Shown: positions 11,069 through 20,700 of the stretch, piece after piece
How positions within the stretch are numbered: the stretch's first letter is position 1
Layout: every line of letters begins with the position of its first letter
From: Owenia fusiformis
Taxonomy: Eukaryota > Annelida > Polychaeta > Sabellida > Oweniidae
Assembly (NCBI GenBank): GCA_903813345.2
Contig: CAIIXF020000012.1
Span: forward strand, 8,576,432 to 8,640,431
Length of the DNA: 64,000 bases
Direction of reading: 5' to 3'
Translations under genes and position numbers: made by a program
The notes under the pieces: generated by a model
The model's database searches: none
Seen by the model: the letters and a program-made list of their open reading frames with translations, nothing else
Told to the model about the DNA's origin: nothing

Positions 11069-11679
11069 ATTATATTATTTCAATTTCATATGTCTAGACA
11101 TTACCTTACACACGGAGGTTTAGAACGATTGTGTTTCATTTTTAACTTTAATGCATGATTGGGTATATGACTAGCTATAAACTTTGCTTGCAATCACATA
11201 TTTAGATCAATTTATTGCTGTTGTCATTCTTTATCTATTCATCTTGCATTTTCGACACCTTATCTGTATTGATAAACACATATGCACTATTAGTTCAGAA
11301 AAGCAGCTTAATCAATCAGTTAGCAAACTAACATACACATTTAAAAATACGAATGTAAGATACACGTGGTCCTAGACATGAGTTACGGACTGACTAGTTA
11401 TCTGACAAAGAACGATGTGTATTTGATGTATTAAGAGAGTGGTTGTATAAGAAAACGGGTACCATGAAAAGATAGTCGATCAAACTAATTGATCACCAAT
11501 AATGTAACCGATAAACAATTATACATAACCCACTAGGTCTATACATATCCTGTTGACTGTTGAAGATACTCATACATTTAAAAAGATAAGTTGATTTGTA
11601 GAATGAAAGTCTAAAGGAACTTGTGTTAAAAATTATCAAATACAACAAAAAGGTGTGATTTCCTGTGCTTTTTCTGACG
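11069..11679. other. Intergenic and 5' region of the Cys-rich gene
   Basis: AT-rich. A TATA-like tataag at about 11446 lies 230 bases before the start codon. Nothing else is supported. Confidence 0.3.
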
Positions 11680-11746
11680 ATGATTTCTCTATCGGATGTG
11701 GGAATACTATCGCACATAGTTATACTTATTTTATGTCGCCTCTCAG
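11680..11746 (+). CDS. Exon 1: signal peptide of the Cys-rich gene
   Basis: ATG at 11680 opens MISLSDVGILSHIVILILC. A short polar start, about a dozen hydrophobic residues and a phase-1 consensus donor fit a secretory first exon. An opposite-strand frame of 143 codons across this site is a shadow. Confidence 0.55.
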
Positions 11747-14700
11747 GTAAGTAAAGACTATTGAAAATCCAACATATAGTAATACATAGAGAAAATGTTT
11801 TTTTGAAAGCTTTATATATATATAATAGTGTCCAATTATACTTTGAATCATTGATCACAAAAACGGAACATTCGACATTCCAAAAACAATTGCTCTTTGT
11901 ATTTTCTATAGTATAATAGACCAAAGTCTGTTTTTATTTTGGTGTGTGTGTTAAGTCATCCAATGACGCTCATAGGTATGTCATACTCTGTGGACATAAA
12001 NNNNNNNNNNNNNNNNNNNNNNNNNNNNNNNNNNNNNNNNNNNNNNNNNNNNNNNNNNNNNNNNNNNNNNNNNNNNNNNNNNNNNNNNNNNNNNNNNNNN
12101 NNNNNNNNNNNNNNNNNNNNNNNNNNNNNNNNNNNNNNNNNNNNNNNNNNNNNNNNNNNNNNNNNNNNNNNNNNNNNNNNNNNNNNNNNNNNNNNNNNNN
12201 NNNNNNNNNNNNNNNNNNNNNNNNNNNNNNNNNNNNNNNNNNNNNNNNNNNNNNNNNNNNNNNNNNNNNNNNNNNNNNNNNNNNNNNNNNNNNNNNNNNN
12301 NNNNNNNNNNNNNNNNNNNNNNNNNNNNNNNNNNNNNNNNNNNNNNNNNNNNNNNNNNNNNNNNNNNNNNNNNNNNNNNNNNNNNNNNNNNNNNNNNNNN
12401 NNNNNNNNNNNNNNNNNNNNNNNNNNNNNNNNNNNNNNNNNNNNNNNNNNNNNNNNNNNNNNNNNNNNNNNNNNNNNNNNNNNNNNNNNNNNNNNNNNNN
12501 GGCATTTTATGATACTGTAACAAAATTTTTGAATTTTTTATTTTTGTTTTAGTGCTGTGTACTCGTTATTATACACTTATTACACTTGATTTGTGGTTCA
12601 CATGTGAGATCATTAAGATCGTAAAGTTGTTTTTTTAGCATAATATTTATTTCCTTCATAATCAAAAAATACACAAAAATATCTACTACCAATCGCCATA
12701 GGCATTCTAGGTAGTTTAAATTACAATAGAGGATTAATTACAGTAATCATAGATGGTTATAGGTAATGTGAGAGGTTGGGAGGGAGGGGGGATGTCACAA
12801 GATACAAATGAGAAAAACATTAATTTGATGGAAACTTATAACAGGCCTGTACAAAGTTCATCACTATATCTATCAGGATTTTCTGAGAATCAATAGTGAG
12901 TTCATTTTCATAAATTAAATATTTGACCTGTTCTGTCTTGCTAGAAATAAGTTGAGTATCAAACAATAAATTTGTTCACGAAGTGCAGTCATCATTTTGT
13001 TACGTTCATGGGTATGGCGAGGGCAGGTTAGAATGAAATGCTTTGTGTCTTCAATAGAGCCACAGAGGCATTTGTTGTCAATTATTCCAGTAAAGTTATG
13101 AGTAAAGAAATGGTCTTTAAGGGCAAAATCAACTCGAAGCCTATTTAGCAGTTTTTCTTTGGTTCTACTTAAATTTAGTTTTGTCGTAGGTATGAAGTTT
13201 GAGATAGGGATAAATATCTGTTTGATAGAGCTTTTGAATCTAGAAATGGTTTGAATTTCACGAAAAGTCTGGCTTAGATGGTTCCAATCACTTATAAGTT
13301 TTAATTTTAGATCGTAAGGTGTAGCAATGTTTGCAGTACTTTAGTTATAGTTACAGGGGTGAAATAGCGTTTTCATGTCATCGAATTGGGATTTAATTTA
13401 TGTTGATCGGGTAGTCGATCGGGTAGTTTAAATGGAGGTCACTTTTTGGAATTTACTTCCTGCTTTTTATTCGATCGAATCGAAGTAAAACTAGAGTAAG
13501 TAGCGATCAATTACTGTTAGATTTATTAAGTTCCAATTATTATCTTGTTGTGTGAACAATATTAAACCGGGATATGGCGTCAATAACTTGTTATTTAGCT
13601 TTGAAATCTTGTCCAAAAAGTGATGACGTCACCAAGCCTATAAACGTATTTCGCCGATGTAAACTCGGGAGATTACAGCAAGCTTTCGACCAGGACAGAG
13701 CTCCGCTCGTGATATTTTGTAAACTGTAGATGATAACTTGGACTTGGAATATTTTCATACTTTGAAATATTCTTTGACTTTGTTTCGTGATACATCTACC
13801 TAGTTGGACTTGTACATTTTGCTGTAGATGATAACTTGGACTTAGAACATTTCTTACTGGCACTTCGAAATATTCTTTGACTGTTCTGTGATACATCTAC
13901 CTGGAGTTGGACTTGTACATTTTGCTGTGGATGCTAACTTGGACTTGGAATATTTTCATACTATGAAATATTCTTTGACTTTGTTCCGTGATACATCTAC
14001 CTAGTTGGACTTGTACATTTTGCTGTAGATGATAACTTGGACTTGGAATATTTTCATACTTTGAAATATTCTTTGACTATGTTTCATGATACATCTACCT
14101 AGTTGGCATTGTACATTTTTCTGTAGATGCTAACTTGGACTTAGAATATTTTAATCATTTTCAATATTCTTTGACTTTGTTCTGTGATACATCTACCTGG
14201 AATTGGACTTGTACATTTTGCTGTGGATGTTAACTTGGACTTGGAATATTTTCATACTTTGAAATATTCTTTGACTATGTTTCATGATACATCTACCTAG
14301 TTGGCATTGTACATTTTTCTGTAGATGCTAACTTGGACTTAGAATATTTTAATCATTTTCAATATTCTTTGACTTTGTTACGTGATACATCTACCTGAAG
14401 TTGGACTTGTACACTTAGCCGGAGGAGGCTACCTGACGGAGACGTTCCAGTTGACTTTGTCGAACGGACTCACTGAGGCTGGGTCTTTATTTCAGTGACT
14501 TTGTCGAACGGACTTCCTGAGGAAGGTGATCAATTGAACTTAGCCGGAGGAGGCTACCTGAGGGAGAAGAGGATCCATTGGACTTAGCCAGAAGAGGCTA
14601 CCTGTGGGAGAAGAGGATCAACCGGACTTAGCCGGAGGAAGCTTACTGAGGGAGAAGAGGATCCATTGGAATTAGCCGGAGGAAGCTACCTAAGGGAGAA

Positions 14701-17700
14701 GAGGATCCACTGGACCTAGCCGGAGGAGGCTACCTGAGGGAGAAGACGATCCATTGGACTTAGCCGGAAGGGGCTACCTAAAGGAGAAGACGATCCACTG
14801 GATTTAGCCGGAGGAGGCTACCTGAGGGAGACATTCCAGTTGACTTTGTCGAACGGACTCACTGAGGCTGGGTCTTTGTTTCAGTGACTTTGTCGAATGG
14901 ACTTCCTGAGGAAGGTGATCCATTGGACTTAGCCGGAGGAGGCTACCTGAGGGAGAAGAGGATCCAATGGACTCAGCTGGAGGAGGCTACTTGAGGGAGA
15001 AGACGATCCATTGGACTTAGCCGGAGGAGGCTACCTGAGGAAGAAGAGGATCCACTTGACTTAGCCGGAAGAGGCTACCTGAGGGAGAAGACGTTCCAGT
15101 TGACTTTGTCGAACGGACTCACTGAGGCTGGGTCTTTATTTCAACAACTTTATCGAACGGACTTCCTTAGGAAGGTGATCTATTGGACTTAGCCAGAGGA
15201 GGCTACCTGAGGGAGAAGAGGATCCACTGGACTTACCTGAGGGAGAAGACGATCTATTGGACTTAGCCGGAAGAGGCTACCTGAGGGAGAAGACGATCCA
15301 CTGGATTTAGCCGGAGGAGGCTACCTGAGGGAAACGTTCCAGTTGACTTTGTCGAACAGACTCACTGAGGCTGGGTCTTTATTTCAGCGACTTTGTCGAA
15401 TGGACTTCCTGAGGAAGGTGATCCATTGGACTTAGCCGGAGGAGGCTACCTGAGGGAGAAGAGGATCCATTGGACTTAGCCGGAGGAGGCTACCTGAGGG
15501 AGAAGAGGATCCACTGGAGTTAGCCAGAGGTGGCTACCTGAGGGAGAAGACGATCCACTGGATTTAGCCGGAAGAGGCTACCTGAGGGAGAAGACGTTCC
15601 AGTTGACTTTGTCGAACGGACTCTGAGGCTGGGTCTTTATTTCAGCAACGGCGAACGGACTTCCTGAGGAAGGTGATCCATTGGACTTAGCCGGAGGAGG
15701 CTACATGAGGGAGAAGAGGATCCACTGGACTTAACCGGAAGAGGCTACCTGAGGGAGAAGAGGATCCACTGGACTTAGCCAGAAGAGGCTACCTGAGGGA
15801 GAGGACGTTCCAGTTGACTTTTTTGAACGGACTTCCTTAGGAAGGTGATCCATTTGACTTAACCAGAGGAGGCTACCTGAGGAAGTAGACGATCCATTGG
15901 ACTTAGCCAGAAGAGGCTACCTGAGGGAGAAGACGTTCCAGTTGACTTTGGACTTAGCTGAAGAGGCTACCTGAGGGAGAAGAGGATCTATTGGACTTAG
16001 CCAGTTGACTTTTTCGAACGGACTCACTGAGGCTGGGTCTTTATTTCAGGGACTTTGTCGAATGGACTTCCTTAGGAAGGTGATCTATTGGACTTAGCCA
16101 GAGGAGGCTACCTGAGGGAGAAGAGGATCCACTGGACTTAGCTGAAGAAGCTACCTCAGGTAAAAGAGGATACATTGGACTTAACAAGAGGAGGCTACCT
16201 GAGGGAGAAGAGGATCCACTTGACTTAGTTGAAGAGGCTACCTGAGGGAGAAGACGTTCCAGTTGACTTTGTCGAACGGACTCACTGAGGCTGGGTCTTG
16301 ATTTCAGCGACTTTGTCGAACGGAGTTCCTTAGGAAGGTGATCCATTGGACTTAGCCAGAGGAGGCTACCTGAGGGAGAAGAGGATCCATTGGACTTAGC
16401 CAGAGGAGGCTACCTGAGAAGAAGAGGATCCACTGGACTTAGCCGGAAGAGACTACCTGTGAAGAAGACAATCCATTTGAATTATTACTGAACGAGACAA
16501 GATACTGGTCCTTGTATGGAACTGGATGTTCCTTTCATCGCTTTGATTGTGGGCAGCATATCGTTTGTACCCCTTTGTTTGATGTTTGTAATTTGCACTC
16601 GTGTTTGCATTACCACTACGGAGGACGAATCTAATGATCAATCTGCTCCAGTACCAACTAGACAGATTCCAGTGTTGCAGTCATCGCTTGGCTACAGCCT
16701 GAGTACAGTGAACTTTGTGTGACTCCAATCCAATCCCACAATTGATGCTTATATGTTTGGACTTACAGTGAATAATAATTACAACAACAACACCGAACAT
16801 TGGTTCTATTCTAGTTTATTACAAGGACATTTTGCTATTTGATGTACACAATTTTGGGCCTACAGACGCCACAATATATCGTTTGTTGTGTAATAAATAT
16901 AATTGAATGTTCTGTTGAATCTTTGGTTCAAACACATTTAACGTGTGTCACGTAACCCACAAGGTATACAGAGGTCTATTTCTCCACACTACCATAATAT
17001 CCACAAAAAGGCCTAACTGTTACACTGGCGGCAGCGGTGGGATTGATATTGTTTCCAAAAACGAGTCAGAACCAGAGAATTTACAAGATGGAACCAGAGG
17101 CAGGTCTTCCTTATCCAAGAGATGGAGACGAGTCTGACATGGAGAAGACAGTGTTCCTGAGGACCGTGGATTTACCAGATGGTCACCCATTTCATGGGCA
17201 GAGACATAGTAGGGACAGGAGATTGAACAAAGTCCCTGGACACCGAGGTAACGACAAAGTACTTCGAGTCATTAAAGCATGCCAAGTACTTATCCAGTGA
17301 AGGTGCCTTTCGCTAGAATATATCGACGAAGATATCAGAGGCCTCGGCAGAGGAGCGAGATAGATGATAACTGGAGGAAGGGTTCCCAACAGCAAATTTA
17401 CAGCAGAGTTGTGAGTTAGACATTTTATAGCTAACTTGTTTGTTAGAGACTTGAAGTCATCACTTAGCTGGAAGTCGTGTTTTCTTTTGTAAATAGTAGT
17501 TAGCATTTCATGTAGTGAGGAATTTTTGCTTTGAACATTTAAAAAATTTAAGGAAACCATAAGATAATGTGTCTAGGATTTTAAAATCTTACATGTACAT
17601 TGTTTTAGCAATTAGTATTGTCAGTTTGAACACAGTTTGGAAAGATTGCATTTTTAAATTATAGTTAGATTTTCATGTACAAACTTAGACATTTTGTAAG

Positions 17701-20700
17701 TTGTAGTAGCAACTAGTTGCACACAATTGCAAAATTTTGTTATTTTTTTGTACTTTAAGCTTGGTGTTGTGAACACCAAAATCATTGGATTGGAGGAGTG
17801 TAACAAAATTTTGAATTTTTTATTTTTTATTTAGTGCTGTGTACTCGTTATTATACATTTATTACACTTGATTTGTGGTTCACATGTGAGATCATTAAGA
17901 TCGTAACGTGTAGCAATGTTTGCAGTACTTTAGTTATAGTTACAGGGGTGAAATAGCGTTTTCATGTCATCGAATTGGGATTTAATTTATGTTGATCGGG
18001 TAGTCGATCGGGTAGTTTCAATGGAGGTCACTTTTTGGAATTTACTTCCTGCTTTTTATTCGATCGAATCGAAGTAAAACTAGAGTAAGTAGCGATCAAT
18101 TACTGTTAGATTTATTAAGTTCCAATTATTATCTTGTTGTGTGAGCAATATTAAACCGGGATATGGCGTCAATAACTTGTTATTTAGCTTTGAAATCTTG
18201 TCCAAAAAGTGATGACGTCACCAAGCCTATAAAAGTATTTCGCCGATGTAAACTCAGGAGATTACAGCAAGCTTTCGACCAGGACAGAGCTCCGCTCGTG
18301 ATATTTTGTAAACTGTAGATGATAACTTGGACTTGGAATATTTTCATACTTTGAAATATTCTTTGACTTTGTTTCGTGATACATCTACCTAGTTGGACTT
18401 GTACATTTTGCTGTAGATGATAACTTTTCTTACTGGCACTTCGAAATATTCTTTGACTTTGTTCTGTGATACATCTACCTGGAGTTGGACTTGTACATTT
18501 TGATGTGGATGCTAACTTGGACTTGGAATATTTTCATACTTTGAAATATTCTTTGACTTTGTTCCGTGATACATCTACCTAGTTGGACTTCTACGTTTTG
18601 CTGTAGATGATAACTTGGACTTAGAATATTTTACTCATTTTCAAATATTCTTTGACTTTGTTCTGTGATACATCTACCTGGATTTGGACTTGTACATTTT
18701 GCTGTAGATGATAACTTGGACTTGGAATATTTTCATACTTTGAAATATTCTTTGACTTTGTTTCGTGATACATCTACCTAGATGGACTTGTACATTTTTC
18801 TGTAGATGCTAACTTTGACTTAGAATATTTTAATCATTTTCAATATTCTTTGACTTTGTTCTGTGATACATCTACCTGGAGTTGGACTTGTACATTTTGC
18901 TGTGGATGCTAACTTGGACTTAGGATATTTTCATACTTTGAAATATTCTTTGACTTTGTTCTGTGATACTTCTACCTGAAGTTGGATTTGTACACTTAGC
19001 AGGAGGAGGCTACCTAAGGGAGACGTTCCAGTTGACTTTGTCGAACAGACTCACTGAGGCTGGGTCTTTATTTCAGCGACTTTGTCGAACGGACTTCCTG
19101 AGGAAGGTGATCCATTGGACTTAGCCGGAGGAGGCTACCTGAGGGAGAAGAGGATCCATTGGAATTAGCCAGAGGAGGCTACTTCAGGGAGAAGACGATC
19201 CATTGGACTAAGCCGGAGGAGGCTACCTGAGGGAGAAGAGGATCCACTGGACTTAGCCGGAAGAGGCTACCTGAGGGAGAAGACGTTCCAGTTGACTTTG
19301 TCGAACGGACTCACTGAGGCTGGGTCTTTATTTCAGCGACTTTGTCGAACGGACTTCCTTAGGAAGGTGATCCATTGGACTTAGCCAGAGGAGGCTACCT
19401 GAGGGAGAAGAGGATCCACTGGACTTAGCTGAAGAGGCTACCTGAGGGAGAAGAGGATCCATTGGACTTAGCCGGAAGAGGCTACCTGACTGAGGAGGCT
19501 ACCTGAGGGAAACGTTCCAGTTGACTTTGTCGAACGGACTCACTGAGGCTGGGTCTTTATTTCAGCGACTTTGTCGAACGGACTTCCTGAGGAAGGTGAT
19601 CCATTGGACTTAGCCGGAGGGGGCTACCTGAGGGAGAAGAGGATCCATTGGACTTAGCCGGAGGAGGCTACCTGAGGGAGAAGAGGATCCACTGGAATTA
19701 GCCGGAGGTGGCTACCTGAGGGAGAAGACGATCCGCTGGATTTAGCCGGAAGAGGCTACCTGAGGGAGAAGACGTTCCAGTTGACTTTGTCGAATGGACT
19801 CACTGAGGCTGGGTTTTTATTTCAGCGACTATCGAACGGACTTCCTGAGGAAGGTGATCCATTGGACTTAGCCGGAGGAGGCTACCTGAGGGAGAAGAGG
19901 ATCCACTGGACTTAACCGGAAGAGGCTACCTGAGGGAGAAGAGGATCCACTGGACTTAGCCAGAAGAGGCTACCTGAGGAAGAGGATGTTCCAGTTGACT
20001 TTGTTGAACGGACTTCCTTAGGAAGGTGATCCATTGGACTTAGCCGGAGGAGGCTACCTGAGGGAGAAGAGGGAGAAGAGGATCCACTTGACTTAGCCGG
20101 AAGAGGCTACCTGAGGGAGAAGAGGATCCATTGGACTTAGCCGGAGGAGGCTACCTGAGGGAGAAGAGGATCCACTGAACTTAGCCGGAGGAGGCTACCT
20201 GAGGGAGAAGAGGATCTATTGGACCTAGCCGGAGGAGGCTACCTGAGGGAGAAGACATTCCAGTTGACTTTGTCGAACGGACTCACTGAGGCTGGGTCTT
20301 TATTTCAGTGACTTTGTCGAACAGACTTCCTTAGGAAGGTGATCCATTGGACTTAACTAGAAGAGGCTACCTGAGGGAGAAGACAATCCATTGGACTTAG
20401 CCGGAGGAGGCTACCTGAGGGAGAAGAGGATCCACTGGACTTAGCCGGAGGAGGCTACCTGAGGGAGAAGAGGATCCACTGGACTTAGCCAGAAGAGGCT
20501 ACCTGAGGGAGAAGACATTCCAGTTGACTTTGTCGAACAGACTCACTGAGGCTGGGTCTTTATTTCAGCGACTTTGTCGAACGGACTTCCTTAGGAAGGT
20601 GATCCATTGGACTTAGCCAGAGGAGGCTACCTGAGGGAGGAGAGGATCCACTGGACTTAGCTGAAGAGGCTACCTGAGGGAGAAGACGATCCAGTTGACT

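Larger units (their letters stand above)
12516..17024 (+). repeat. 5' LTR (contains LINE insertion)
   Basis: About 3.8 kb without the LINE at 12625-13308. Order: AT-rich U3, CRE and TATA (13624-13644), about 110-base tandem repeats (13715-14415), 48-base minisatellite (14416-16475), a 68-codon ORF (16516-16722), an AATAAA near 16890 and a TGTTACA end. Confidence 0.85.

Noticed and set aside
11493-11924. 143-codon minus-strand ORF
   Set aside because: No domain or start context, and it lies opposite the signal-peptide exon with a consensus donor.
16041-16346. Ser-rich minus-strand ORF (also at 20731-21036)
   Set aside because: Produced by the 48-base minisatellite, whose unit length is a multiple of three; not a gene.
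14416-16475. CRISPR-like array
   Set aside because: Units are contiguous and similar throughout, with no unique spacers; this is an LTR minisatellite.
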